Shown here in pieces: positions 8,759 to 16,241 of a stretch of DNA of 28,716 nt. The notes beneath the pieces were generated by a model. It was not told where the DNA came from and searched no databases. It worked only from the letters and a program-made list of their open reading frames with translations. Source of the DNA: a virus; IMG/VR virus record IMGVR_UViG_3300042905_004616, positions 1-28,716 of that record, one strand, 5' to 3'. Numbering within the stretch: position 1 is the stretch's first letter; each line of letters starts with the position of its first letter. A program made the translations under genes and the position numbers.

Positions 8759-10147
8759 TTACCCGCTAATAACTACTCGGTATGCTCCAGAAGATGGTGC
8801 GGTTGCAAATCTTATTGTTGCTGTTGTAGTTGATGTATGTTCTACATCTGTCTCAACAGAAGCATACGGTGATGCAACCTCATAGACTTGAACTAATATG
8901 TCTCTGGTACCAAGATTATGTGTAATTGTATAACTTGTTGCTGATGTTGATAAAGTTTCTGAATACTTGCGTACTACAGAGTGGAAATTTGTTCCATCAT
9001 TTGTAAGCGTCCAAGCATCGTCTGCTTCATTCCATAGAACAGACACATTTGTTGAAGTTCCACGCTCTACTTCAATACCAGCGTTTGCTACTGGTGAACC
9101 AGTAACATTGCTATTTAATACAACTACGTTATCTTCAATTGTTACTTGCTCTGTATTTAGAGAAGTAAGTGTTCCATTAACTGTTAGGTTTCCGCCAACT
9201 GTTAAATCGTTTGTAATTGTTACATTGTCTGGTAAACCGATTGTTACTGCTGAGTTTTCTGAACCTGAACCTGAAACTGTAATTTCGTCAGTTGTTCCAG
9301 CAATTGTTGCTATATAGTTTCCAGTGGTCTGTGTGGCAAGGTTAACATTTTTAATTGTTACTGCGCCATCTGTAACTGTAAAGTCTTCTGTAGCAAAGGA
9401 TGCAACACCTCGGTTTGTGGTAGTTGCAATTTCTGCATCAATTGTTAATGATCCTGTATTGGCATCATCATATGTTAAATCAATTCCTTCTCCAGCAACA
9501 AGTTGAGCACCAACAATATCTTGTACTCTCTCAACATTTAATACTACGTTTCCAGTTGTTACTGTAAAGTCTGTTGAATCAAATGAAGCAACACCCTTAT
9601 TCGATGAGCTCGCATCTTCTCCAGCAATTGTAATCGTATTATCTGTTACAGTGGTATTGATTCCTTCGCCTGCGGCAAATGTCAAGGTGTCTGTTAAAAG
9701 ATTTACTGTATCTGCTGTTCCAGATTCTGCAGCAATTGAAAGAGTTGTTGCTACTGTTACGGTTCCTGCGGCAGTCAAACGTCCTTGAGCATCTACTGTA
9801 AATGTAGGTATTGCTGTTTGTGATCCGTATGAACCAGCAGTTACTGCTGTGTTATCTAAATCTAATGTTGTGATTCCTGTTGAATCAACATATGTTGCTG
9901 TTAGGCCTGTTCCACCAGTTACAGATGACCCAATTACATCTTGAATAACTTCCGTTGAGCCAGACATTGGCATCCATGGACCATTTGGTGATGAGAGTCC
10001 ATTGTAGTAGTACATCGTGTTGTCTGATGTATCGTAGTAAATCTGACCTGTTACAGGATTTGGAACTGGTCCAGAATTATGATGAATTCGTGCCTTGATT
10101 AACTCATTCTGATTGAGATCAATACTTACTAAATATTTTCTTGCCAT
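8759..10147 (-). CDS. Tail fibre protein, cyanophage-like shaft type
   Basis: 462 residues. The N-terminus (MARKYLVSIDLNQNELIKARIHHN, then GQIYYDTSDNTMYYYNG) resembles the attachment domain of fibres known from T4-like cyanophages and other environmental phages. Residues 64-260 are repetitive: NKGVASFDSTDFTVTTGNV at about 181 and NRGVASFATEDFTVTDGAV at about 244. Near 310 follows NDLTVGGNLTVNGTL, then EDNVVVLNSN and a C-terminal beta domain (SATSYTITHNLGTRDILVQVYE) also common in fibres. The SD is AAGGGAG, fused to the preceding stop (TAAGGGAG). Virion structural role is well supported; receptor unknown. Confidence 0.83.
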   Translation of the reverse strand: MARKYLVSIDLNQNELIKARIHHNSGPVPNPVTGQIYYDTSDNTMYYYNGLSSPNGPWMPMSGSTEVIQDVIGSSVTGGTGLTATYVDSTGITTLDLDNTAVTAGSYGSQTAIPTFTVDAQGRLTAAGTVTVATTLSIAAESGTADTVNLLTDTLTFAAGEGINTTVTDNTITIAGEDASSSNKGVASFDSTDFTVTTGNVVLNVERVQDIVGAQLVAGEGIDLTYDDANTGSLTIDAEIATTTNRGVASFATEDFTVTDGAVTIKNVNLATQTTGNYIATIAGTTDEITVSGSGSENSAVTIGLPDNVTITNDLTVGGNLTVNGTLTSLNTEQVTIEDNVVVLNSNVTGSPVANAGIEVERGTSTNVSVLWNEADDAWTLTNDGTNFHSVVRKYSETLSTSATSYTITHNLGTRDILVQVYEVASPYASVETDVEHTSTTTATIRFATAPSSGAYRVVISG

Positions 10148-10159
10148 TTGCTAACTCCC

Positions 10160-10600
10160 TTAAGACAGGTACGCTGTCCCTGAAAATGGTTGGGCCATTG
10201 TCAGTGTAATTTTATTAATACTATTATAATCTATTCCAGTTTCTAATATGTCACCAGAACTTGCCTTGATGGTCACGTTTGGGTTATATCCCATATTATG
10301 ATTTATTTCTAAGGAATATGTTCCATTTACTGGACCTGTTACCTGAGAAAGCTCCCAAGGATAGGTCATTGTCATTGTGCTTAGTAAATAGTTTGTAGCG
10401 CCAGCCCAAGTTAGATCTGATAGCTTTGGTCCATAGAATCTAGTTGTGAGCTTGTCATAATAAAAGTCTCCTTCTAAACCAAGGTTTGCGGAAGGAACTC
10501 CATTACCGTTTAATATAGACTTTCCTCTTGGGCCTTGTGGTCCAGGAGTAGAAACGATTACATCATTTCTTATTTCCGTTACTATTACTGTTTCAGACAT
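10160..10600 (-). CDS. Small baseplate or fibre protein with collagen-like start
   Basis: 146 residues. Residues 18-28 read TPGPQGPRGKS, a short collagen-like stretch, followed by NGxGxPSxNLGxxGDFYYD, a junction seen in many phage tail proteins. The C-terminal part (NGTYSLEINHNMGYNPNVTIKASSG...INKITLTMAQPFSGTAYLS) is a small beta domain that resembles the C-terminus of the 462-residue fibre. Its ATG overlaps the TAA of the upstream gene by one base, so translation is probably coupled; no strong SD is visible. Confidence 0.75.
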   Translation of the reverse strand: MSETVIVTEIRNDVIVSTPGPQGPRGKSILNGNGVPSANLGLEGDFYYDKLTTRFYGPKLSDLTWAGATNYLLSTMTMTYPWELSQVTGPVNGTYSLEINHNMGYNPNVTIKASSGDILETGIDYNSINKITLTMAQPFSGTAYLS

Positions 10601-10947
10601 TAAATTGTCACCGATCTACTTAGAGTTAAAAATCCCTCTACGATTTTAATTTTATTTGCGTTTGAATCAGTCAACATAATATCATATGAAGACTTTGGGT
10701 AGAACAGTTTATTTGTTTGAGTAGGAGTCATCTTCATGGTTAATTTACCATTAGGACCGTCTATAGTTATACCACCAGCTGGCGAAGTTAAAGTAAATGC
10801 AAGTTTAGTTCCGCCTTTTGTATCACGGACCTGCATTTTTGCGGTAGACCCAGTTAAGTTAATGGGTAAACCGTTATTGTCTTTATATTCAACAATAAAT
10901 GTAAAAGTGGCATTTTGATCCACTTCGAAATTTTTTTGTCCTGCCAT
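10600..10947 (-). CDS. Baseplate upper-protein-like beta domain
   Basis: 115 residues. The layout NFEVDQNATFTFIVEYKDNNGLPINLTGSTAKMQVRD...GGITIDGPNGKLTMKMTPTQT...YDIMLTDSNANKIKIVEG matches the N-terminal domain of BppU-type baseplate proteins found across many phages (known family; assignment from memory of the pattern). First gene of the structural block after the hairpin at 10973-10998. An AGGAG lies 9 bases before ATG. Probably a tail adaptor to which the fibres attach. Confidence 0.72.
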   Translation of the reverse strand: MAGQKNFEVDQNATFTFIVEYKDNNGLPINLTGSTAKMQVRDTKGGTKLAFTLTSPAGGITIDGPNGKLTMKMTPTQTNKLFYPKSSYDIMLTDSNANKIKIVEGFLTLSRSVTI

Positions 10948-10972
10948 ATACTAGTACTCCTAAATAGGAAAA

Positions 10973-10998
10973 CTCCTATGCTTATTTTAGCATAGGAG
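10973..10998 (-). terminator. Perfect 10-bp hairpin between holin and structural genes
   Basis: CTCCTATGCT and AGCATAGGAG are perfect inverted repeats around a 6-base loop. Read on the minus strand the stem is followed by TTTTCC, a short U-tract, then by the SD of the 115-residue gene. It may be an intrinsic terminator, partly read through, that sets structural-gene expression below holin expression, or an mRNA-stabilising element. Confidence 0.55.
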
Positions 10999-11026
10999 CA
11001 GTCCTAATCTGTTGTTATGTTTTTCT

Positions 11027-11254
11027 TTACTTTGGTGCCTTAAAGCCGAAGTCTTGATTGCTTGGGCTTAGGGCCTTCAAAATAACTGGCGCAACTGCTG
11101 CAACTCCACCCAGTAGAAGGTCCTTTGGATTTGTGTTTCCAGTCATATACAAAGCAATGGCTGCCGAAAGGAATGCACGAGCATACGTTCCGAGAGCTGC
11201 AAGGATTTGTTCTGTCATTGTTATTACTCCATCATTATTAAGATCTTTTTTCAT
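11027..11254 (-). CDS. Holin-like small membrane protein with an EF-hand-type loop
   Basis: 75 residues from the preferred start. An in-frame ATG lies 12 bases upstream, but GGAGG sits inside that extension, 5 bases before the ATG used here. The N-terminus KKDLNNDGVITMTEQ fits the 12-residue calcium-binding loop DxNxDGxIxxxE exactly. After it come hydrophobic segments (about residues 19-38 and 46-62: AFLSAAIALYMTG and DLLLGGVAAVAPVILKAL) separated by a short polar turn, as in r1t-type holins of actinophages and others. C-terminus is short and charged. Role inferred: membrane permeabilisation for lysis. It lies upstream of the fibre genes, in the same direction. Confidence 0.62.
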   Translation of the reverse strand: MKKDLNNDGVITMTEQILAALGTYARAFLSAAIALYMTGNTNPKDLLLGGVAAVAPVILKALSPSNQDFGFKAPK

Positions 11255-11283
11255 TAGATCCTCCATCTTGGGCGGTGTGCCCA

Positions 11284-11310
11284 GGAATTTTGGGTTTTAC
11301 CCCAATTCTA
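11284..11310 (-). other. Leader hairpin upstream of holin-like gene
   Basis: Between the promoter at 11313-11341 and the holin start the leader can form TTGGG-(6)-CCCAA (11290-11305), followed by a second short hairpin, TGGGC-(5)-GCCCA, nearer the start. These could act as an attenuator or stabilise the 5' end of the late mRNA. Only base pairing supports this. Confidence 0.35.
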
Positions 11311-11312
11311 TT

Positions 11313-11341
11313 ATTGTACTACTATTATGCAGAAATGTCTA
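11313..11341 (-). promoter_or_regulatory. Sigma70-type promoter for holin and structural genes
   Basis: On the minus strand TAGACA (11336-11341) and TACAAT (11313-11318) are separated by 17 bases, five of six consensus positions at each box. It overlaps the 3' end of the ribonucleotide reductase gene and points at the holin and fibre genes, so it could drive the late block on its own. Confidence 0.55.
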
Positions 11342-13259
11342 CAAGCTCGCAATTTCCATCTGAGCTACAGGCTAAAGTAGCATTTGTAGAAGTTCCATCT
11401 TCTGTCTCATAAAAAGATAAATCTTCCCAACGAATATTGCTTGGCATCTTTGCAACAAGAGCATCATATTCTTCTTTGCTTACTTCTTGATAAGGAGCCT
11501 GCTTATATGTGTGATCTGAGTGTGGAAGGAATGAAATACCAGAGACTTCATCAAAATGCTTGTATACCCAAGCTCCGACTTCCATCCACTCATCTTCTTT
11601 TACAGATACTGTAATTGATGGCTTATGTTCACACCATGCACGTTGATAAACTAACCAAATATTAAGATGTTCAATAGCAGTTAAATCATTTCTTACAATA
11701 GCACCGTCTGGTGCTTTTACTGGAAATGAAAATACGTATGTGTCTGCTGGCTTCATGACATCATCTTCTACTGGAATTCCAACTTCCTTCAAAAATGTAG
11801 AGATTGGATCTCCCTTTGAACCACGAACTGTACGAATGTAATATGGTGAATGCCATGCATGCATTCCTGAAGATACCCCGACCAATTGAGACACTGTTCC
11901 AGAAGGTTTAACGCAAGTAATTGCGGCAGACTCAGGAATCCCAATTTTCCCAGCCTCTTCTTTATTTGTTGCTCTTGCTGATTCTCTAAGACTCATTAAA
12001 AATGCTTCTAGAGATACAAGGTCATCCTTGCCTGACATAAACTTATGCCCAAATTGTCCAGTTAAAGAAACTCCCAATAGTCGTTCCTCTTCTGTGTTGT
12101 CTTTCCAAATCTTACGAAGATATTTAAAATCAGTTAGAGTTGCTTGCCATGTTCCAAGAATAGTTGCTAGTTCGACTTTTCTTTCAATATCCTTTTTTGT
12201 ATCCTTTTCACGTAATACGACTTCTGAAAGATTACAAAACTGATAAGGACGTAAAATGATTTCTGAACATGGGTTCGTTCCATAATGTACTTCAGGGTCT
12301 CTGCGACCATACTTAGCTGCTTGCTTCTGCGCTGCTGCGACATTATAGATTCCACGTTCACCAGACTTTGAGTCATAAAGTGATTTCCACTCTGCAATAA
12401 ATTGCTCCATCTCTGGTTTGCGTGAATACGCAACAGAGTTATTTGAAAGTGCACGTTGTGTATTATTCTCCCACCAGTTACCAGATTTTGCTGATGCCAT
12501 TTCAATATCGTTAATGTTTGAAAGAGAAATCATAGCAGATCTGCGAACTCCACCTACAACAACTACTTCGCCAATCTTACACATAATATCATGTGCTTCG
12601 ATAGGCTTTATCTGACGACCAGCTGCATTTTTAAACTTTGCAATAGTAAAATCAAAAAGATTAATCAATGGCTGTGGACCAGATGAGCGACCACCCATTG
12701 TCTTGAGTCTTGCGCCTGCGGGACGAACCTTTGAAACATCAACTGCAGGAATTTGTCCTGACCAAAGTAGAGCTAATAGCTCACGGTATGCTTTTGCCCA
12801 GCCTTGCTTGGAATCTTCTACTGTAATAATTGTTGTTGACTTCTCAAATGATTCTGGAACGGCAGGAAGCTTGTTGACATACTTGTATTCAACAGAAAAC
12901 CCTACTCCAGTTCCGCACATAAGAATATACATTGTCTCATCAAATGAACGTGGTGAATCTACTGGGACAAATGAACAGTTATATCCAGCCACATTATCAC
13001 GCTCTAATGCTGCACCTGCTGTCATCACAGAACGCATTGATGGCATTACATTTCGATTAAACACTGCGTCCTTTAACTCTTTAAGAAGTTTATCGGACGG
13101 CTTATAGTTATGATTTTTATCTAGGTGCAATAGCATAAAGTCAAAATACCTATCAACAGTTTCACCCCAAGTTTCTCTACGGTTATCTTCAGAGATCCAT
13201 CTTGCATATCGTGACAATGCAATAAAGTTTTCATATGGGTTTTCAATAGTTCTTGACAT
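11325..13259 (-). CDS. nrdJ: Adenosylcobalamin-dependent ribonucleoside-triphosphate reductase (class II)
   Basis: 644 residues, near the length of short phage members of the monomeric class II family. It reduces ribonucleotides to deoxyribonucleotides with a B12-generated thiyl radical. Key residues visible: Cys95 in YNCSFVPV and Cys342 in QFCNL form the redox pair; Asn329, Cys331 and Glu333 in TNPCSEIIL are catalytic, with Cys331 the thiyl radical site. The Cys331-Cys342 spacing of 11 equals that of the Lactobacillus leichmannii enzyme. CGTGVGFS (115-122) and VKPSGTVSQLVG (450-461) are further family motifs. The C-terminal CSSDGNC (631-637) is the shuttle pair that exchanges electrons with thioredoxin. 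It supplies dNTPs for phage replication under any oxygen level if cobalamin is available. The SD is weak (AAGGTG, 13 bases off). Confidence 0.95.
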   Translation of the reverse strand: MSRTIENPYENFIALSRYARWISEDNRRETWGETVDRYFDFMLLHLDKNHNYKPSDKLLKELKDAVFNRNVMPSMRSVMTAGAALERDNVAGYNCSFVPVDSPRSFDETMYILMCGTGVGFSVEYKYVNKLPAVPESFEKSTTIITVEDSKQGWAKAYRELLALLWSGQIPAVDVSKVRPAGARLKTMGGRSSGPQPLINLFDFTIAKFKNAAGRQIKPIEAHDIMCKIGEVVVVGGVRRSAMISLSNINDIEMASAKSGNWWENNTQRALSNNSVAYSRKPEMEQFIAEWKSLYDSKSGERGIYNVAAAQKQAAKYGRRDPEVHYGTNPCSEIILRPYQFCNLSEVVLREKDTKKDIERKVELATILGTWQATLTDFKYLRKIWKDNTEEERLLGVSLTGQFGHKFMSGKDDLVSLEAFLMSLRESARATNKEEAGKIGIPESAAITCVKPSGTVSQLVGVSSGMHAWHSPYYIRTVRGSKGDPISTFLKEVGIPVEDDVMKPADTYVFSFPVKAPDGAIVRNDLTAIEHLNIWLVYQRAWCEHKPSITVSVKEDEWMEVGAWVYKHFDEVSGISFLPHSDHTYKQAPYQEVSKEEYDALVAKMPSNIRWEDLSFYETEDGTSTNATLACSSDGNCELVDISA

Positions 13260-13351
13260 TTTTTAGTGACACCTTTTCTTCCGCCTTACGGATTAATTTA
13301 AAATTTGAATGAGATCTAAGTGTACCAAAAAATCTTTAGCGGGGGAAGGGG

Positions 13352-14347
13352 TTATTTAAATTTTTTAAAAATATGGTCGAAGGCTTTATTGGTCAACTGC
13401 AACCAATTATACTCTTCGTGTACCCTAGATGCCTGTGCAAAGTAATATCCTGAGTATGCGTTATAATTCATAGACACATCTCTCATAAGCTCAAGTAGGT
13501 GTTTATAGTTTGGTTCAAAAACTTTTCCTTCATGTGGGAATGGCCATGGAGAATCAATTACTTCCGATCTTAATTTGAGAGGACCTAAGTAATCTTTATA
13601 ATGTGCCCAATCATAAGTTGATATAACTGGCATTCCAGTTGCAAGGGCTTGTAGTGGAATAAATCCAAAACCCTCTCCGTATGTTGGATAAATTAAAACA
13701 TCATGGTCGTGATAGAGGTTTACCATTTGCTCATCTGATATAGGATCTGTTATTACTTTAATATTACTATACAAATTATCTGGTAGCCCGATTATATTCT
13801 TTTCTATATAGTTATTATATATACGTGTTGTATTATGAGTATGCGCTTTAATAGTTAAAGAGTAAAAGGGATCATTTCCAAAAAGATGAACGAATGCATC
13901 AACTACCATCTGCCCAGCTTTTCTAGGTGCTGGTTCTCCAACATGCAAAAACTTTAATGGTCTTCCATGTCTGAGTTGTCTGCGCTTTGGTGACCATATA
14001 GGATCTATTCCATGTGGAAACACTCTTACATCAGAGTAACCGTTTTTTTCAAAAACTTCTTTACACCAATCTGAAGTTGTCCATATCTCATCTACTGCAT
14101 CTAAGTATTCTTTCCAGTCTGCTGGGATTGTTGTTGATTCCCATGGAGTATAACCAATCTGATATTGGTTTCTATGTAACTTAAAGTTTGTTGGTTGAGA
14201 AAAATTTAATTGTACTGGAGCCTTAGCGTCTTGAAATGGAACTATATTTCCTAAGCTAGTCAACGACTCTACTATTTTTAATCCAGCATGACCGTACCCA
14301 TTTGCCGTTCGTAAATTAACTTTAGGCGTAGAAAAGGATATATTCAT
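13352..14347 (-). CDS. GT4-type glycosyltransferase
   Basis: 331 residues with a GT-B layout. N-terminal part: NGYGHAGLKIVESL; middle: YTPWESTTIPADW...DEIWTTSDWCKEVF (67-99) and FPHGIDPIW (110-118); C-terminal Rossmann part: FLHVGEPAPRKAGQMVVDAF (133-152) and IYPTYGEGFGFIPLQALATGMPVIST (219-244). The last is the donor-binding EX7E region of family GT4, but the second glutamate is Gln233 here. It could glycosylate virion proteins, phage DNA or the host surface; no acceptor clue is visible. Probably cotranscribed with the reductase, which follows 92 bases downstream. Confidence 0.85.
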   Translation of the reverse strand: MNISFSTPKVNLRTANGYGHAGLKIVESLTSLGNIVPFQDAKAPVQLNFSQPTNFKLHRNQYQIGYTPWESTTIPADWKEYLDAVDEIWTTSDWCKEVFEKNGYSDVRVFPHGIDPIWSPKRRQLRHGRPLKFLHVGEPAPRKAGQMVVDAFVHLFGNDPFYSLTIKAHTHNTTRIYNNYIEKNIIGLPDNLYSNIKVITDPISDEQMVNLYHDHDVLIYPTYGEGFGFIPLQALATGMPVISTYDWAHYKDYLGPLKLRSEVIDSPWPFPHEGKVFEPNYKHLLELMRDVSMNYNAYSGYYFAQASRVHEEYNWLQLTNKAFDHIFKKFK

Positions 14348-14361
14348 CTTATCTTTCTTAG

Positions 14362-14400
14362 TTGACTAACTTGACACCTACTGTCAAGTAATGTTACTAT
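14362..14400 (+). promoter_or_regulatory. Divergent promoter with TTGACA palindrome
   Basis: CTTGACA-CCTAC-TGTCAAG (14370-14388) is a perfect 7-bp inverted repeat that gives a TTGACA on both strands. On the plus strand TTGACA (14371-14376) is 18 bases from TACTAT (14395-14400), pointing at the lysozyme gene. A further TTGAC starts at 14362. The minus-strand copy lacks a good -10 toward the glycosyltransferase. The TGTCAAG half-site resembles the core of actinophage stoperators, so it may also be an operator. Confidence 0.55.
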
Positions 14401-14433
14401 TATAGTTCGTTATCTCTAAAGGAGGAAATGCCA

Positions 14434-14985
14434 ATGGAGAATATAAAACAACAGTTAAGCGATGTTGTGCATAATATGGTTACGATAGTAATGATAACAT
14501 TATTTTTGTTTCCTGTACAGCCAGCAAATGCTTTAACAGTAAAACCTTTAGTGAAAACTGAAGCCCAATTAAAGCAAGAAGTCTTAGATAGTTTTAGTAA
14601 AGAGATTTACAAGCCATCTGAGATGCTTACAGACAAAGAGCTAAAACTATTGCTTGAGACTGTAGGATTCGAAGGATTAGGCCTTAAAAAAGCCTGGTCA
14701 ATAGCAAAGCGTGAATCTAACGGAAGACCGCTTGCATATAACGGGAATAAGCAAACTGGAGACAGTTCGTATGGAATTTTTCAAATTAACATGATCGGGA
14801 ATCTCGGTCCTGCAAGACTAGAAAAATTCAATCTAAAGAGTAACAAAGAGTTATTCGACCCAGTAACAAACGCAGAGATAACGTACTACATGACTAATGG
14901 CGGTAAAAATTGGTCAGCCTGGAAAGGTTTAACCCCAAGGGCAAAGGAATGGCTTTTGCAATTCCCCACTGACACAGCGAAGTAG
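14434..14985 (+). CDS. Secreted lysozyme / lytic transglycosylase-like endolysin
   Basis: 183 residues from the ATG that lies 8 bases after GGAGG; another ATG 6 bases upstream is too close to it. Residues 1-34 form a Sec signal peptide: polar start, hydrophobic core VTIVMITLFLFPV, cleavage-like PANA before LT. The catalytic domain has AWSIAKRESNGRPLAYNGN (Glu94, the expected catalytic acid), TGDSSYGIFQINM and FDPVTNAEITYYMTNGGKNWSAW, the pattern of the lysozyme-like / SLT superfamily that cleaves peptidoglycan glycan strands. The signal peptide suggests export without the holin. It is the first gene right of the divergent promoter. Confidence 0.85.
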   Translation: MENIKQQLSDVVHNMVTIVMITLFLFPVQPANALTVKPLVKTEAQLKQEVLDSFSKEIYKPSEMLTDKELKLLLETVGFEGLGLKKAWSIAKRESNGRPLAYNGNKQTGDSSYGIFQINMIGNLGPARLEKFNLKSNKELFDPVTNAEITYYMTNGGKNWSAWKGLTPRAKEWLLQFPTDTAK

Positions 14986-14990
14986 GAATA

Positions 14991-15206
14991 ATGAAGATAC
15001 AGTATGTATCTAGATATATAGCCCTTTCAGAGGAAGGTCTTGTTCCAAGGTTACAATGCCCTATGGATCAAGGCCTTCTTCTCTGTAATCAGGACAATTT
15101 GGACATGCTATATCTATACTGTCTATCCTGTGAATATAAAAATTTTATGGGTAGCCAGTTTTACGACCAGATTGTAACATCGGTAAAGAAAGTAGAATCT
15201 ATATGA
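14991..15206 (+). CDS. Small zinc-ribbon-like protein
   Basis: 71 residues, function not recognised. Cysteines at CPMDQGLLLC (23 and 32) and CLSC (44 and 47) form a plausible zinc-binding set, followed by EYKNFMG and a polar C-terminus. It follows the lysozyme gene by 5 bases and overlaps the next gene by ATGA, so the genes are cotranslated. Confidence 0.7.
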   Translation: MKIQYVSRYIALSEEGLVPRLQCPMDQGLLLCNQDNLDMLYLYCLSCEYKNFMGSQFYDQIVTSVKKVESI

Positions 15207-15355
15207 ACACAAATTGCAAAAACGGTAGCTGCTCATGCGAACAGGAAAATAACTTTTTCCACGTAAAAATTTTGCGGGATGGGCAGCCAATGATTGAAAC
15301 AGACGCCATGGGGCGGGAAAAATTTTGGGAAGACCTAGGAAGAGAAAATGACTGA
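15203..15355 (+). CDS. 50-residue Cys-containing micro-protein
   Basis: MNTNCKNGSCSCEQ... with Cys at 5, 10 and 12, then FFHVKILRDGQPMIETDAMGREKFWEDL. Its ATG overlaps the previous stop (ATGA), and its end overlaps the next gene by 8 bases, which supports it as a real coupled gene although short. Function unknown. Confidence 0.6.
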   Translation: MNTNCKNGSCSCEQENNFFHVKILRDGQPMIETDAMGREKFWEDLGREND

Positions 15356-15557
15356 AGAAAACTTTGAGCCAGTACCACTAGATCAAAATTTACCTATGGT
15401 AAATTATATTATGCTACACAGGATTTATGACCTATTGACGCTAATTGCGACAAAGATGGTCGGACCAGAAGATGTGTCTAAAATGGTTTCATACCATGAC
15501 CAAGGATTCCTTCTGGGGCCTCAGCCATCATATACCCCATCGCCAGAAGAAGAATAA
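15348..15557 (+). CDS. Hypothetical 69-residue protein
   Basis: Acidic, Pro-rich tail (LGPQPSYTPSPEEE), with an amphipathic helix in the middle (VNYIMLHRIYDLLTLIATKM). No family recognised. Last gene of the lysozyme operon; a promoter and terminator unit follows. Confidence 0.6.
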   Translation: MTEENFEPVPLDQNLPMVNYIMLHRIYDLLTLIATKMVGPEDVSKMVSYHDQGFLLGPQPSYTPSPEEE

Positions 15558-15563
15558 AAGTTC

Positions 15564-15592
15564 TTGACTTTGAATGATAGTTATCTTACAAT
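15564..15592 (+). promoter_or_regulatory. Sigma70-type promoter
   Basis: TTGACT (15564-15569) and TACAAT (15587-15592) are 17 bases apart, five of six matches at each box. It starts a transcript just before a terminator, with no gene in between. Confidence 0.6.
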
Positions 15593-15598
15593 TAAGTA

Positions 15599-15690
15599 GT
15601 ACGGGTTGAGCATTTATGTTCCTCGTATAATGTATCTTAGGATACTAGAAAAGCCCATTCGGATCCGCCTCTGAATGGGATTTTTTCTTT
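15599..15690 (+). ncRNA. Candidate small RNA of about 90 nt
   Basis: The predicted start is about 7 bases after the TACAAT at 15587-15592. The RNA would hold a hairpin GTATC-TTAG-GATAC (15632-15645) and end in the terminator at 15654-15686. No SD-ATG reading frame of note lies within it. It may be a small regulatory RNA, or simply the attenuated leader of the next gene. Confidence 0.45.
15654..15686 (+). terminator. Intrinsic terminator
   Basis: CCCATTC (15654-15660) pairs with GAATGGG (15673-15679) around a 12-base loop and is followed by ATTTTTTC. Confidence 0.7.
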
Positions 15691-15698
15691 TATCGGTG

Positions 15699-15704
15699 TA
15701 TAAT
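15699..15704 (+). promoter_or_regulatory. -10 box of a leaderless-type promoter
   Basis: TATAAT lies exactly 6 bases before the ATG at 15711 and no SD sequence fits between, so transcription should begin at or next to the start codon. Confidence 0.55.
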
Positions 15705-15710
15705 TAAACC

Positions 15711-15986
15711 ATGATAAAAACTAAATTAGTTACAGCAAATGCAACTCCAGTAGAGCTAAGCTTTGCCAGTCCAGTTAAAGGACATTATAAAATAATAATC
15801 ACAAACACCAGCGCAAACAAACACGTACTAATTGGAGGAAGTGATCTTTCTTTAACTAATTATGGATTACGAGCCGAACATGACGCCCCTCCAGTTATTA
15901 TAGAAAACGTTCCTTTTCAAGATAGCATATACGCAATATCAGAAGACGGCTCAAATATTACTGTAGCCGTAATGGTAATTGAATAA
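15711..15986 (+). CDS. Small beta-rich, possibly virion-associated protein
   Basis: 91 residues. The pattern IIITNTSANKHVLIGGSDLSLTNYG (about residues 28-52) and SIYAISEDGSNITVAVMVIE at the end resemble small beta-sandwich proteins that decorate phage particles; this is similarity by pattern only. The start has no SD but a -10 box 6 bases upstream, so the mRNA is probably leaderless. Confidence 0.6.
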   Translation: MIKTKLVTANATPVELSFASPVKGHYKIIITNTSANKHVLIGGSDLSLTNYGLRAEHDAPPVIIENVPFQDSIYAISEDGSNITVAVMVIE

Positions 15987-16241
15987 TTAGTGCGAAAAAA
16001 GTGCGAAAAAGTGCGCCGACGAGAGAAGACCCATTTTCAAATCTTATCCATTTTCTAGAATACCCCTCATAAATGCCCTACAGGGCTTCTAAGGCCCGAA
16101 TAGGGTCTTTTGCTACCTTCGGTATATGATGACCCTTAAAAGGGCGGGAGATAAAAAGATACGCTTTACGGATATATATAAGCCAATATAACAGCCAAGT
16201 AATATACAGCCAAGATAGCTAGTATCGACCTAATGAAGATT
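15987..16241. other. Non-coding stretch between convergent genes
   Basis: About 255 bases without a convincing gene. It starts with GTGCGAAAAA repeats (about 15991-16016), holds two or three hairpins (16075-16111 and CCCTT/AAGGG near 16132-16144), and then three spaced AGCCAA units (about 16180-16215). It most likely ends transcripts from both sides. Confidence 0.5.
16075..16111 (+). terminator. Tandem hairpins, likely terminator
   Basis: GCCCT-AC-AGGGC (16075-16086) is followed by AAGGCCC-GAATA-GGGTCTT (16091-16109) and TT. It lies 90 bases after the plus-strand gene and could work in both directions for the converging HNH operon. Confidence 0.5.

Noticed and set aside
12703-13107. 134-codon plus-strand frame
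   Set aside because: Antisense to the catalytic half of the ribonucleotide reductase, which has all expected active-site residues.
14428-14433. Earlier ATG of the lysozyme gene
   Set aside because: It is only 2 bases after GGAGG; the ATG at 14434 has normal spacing.
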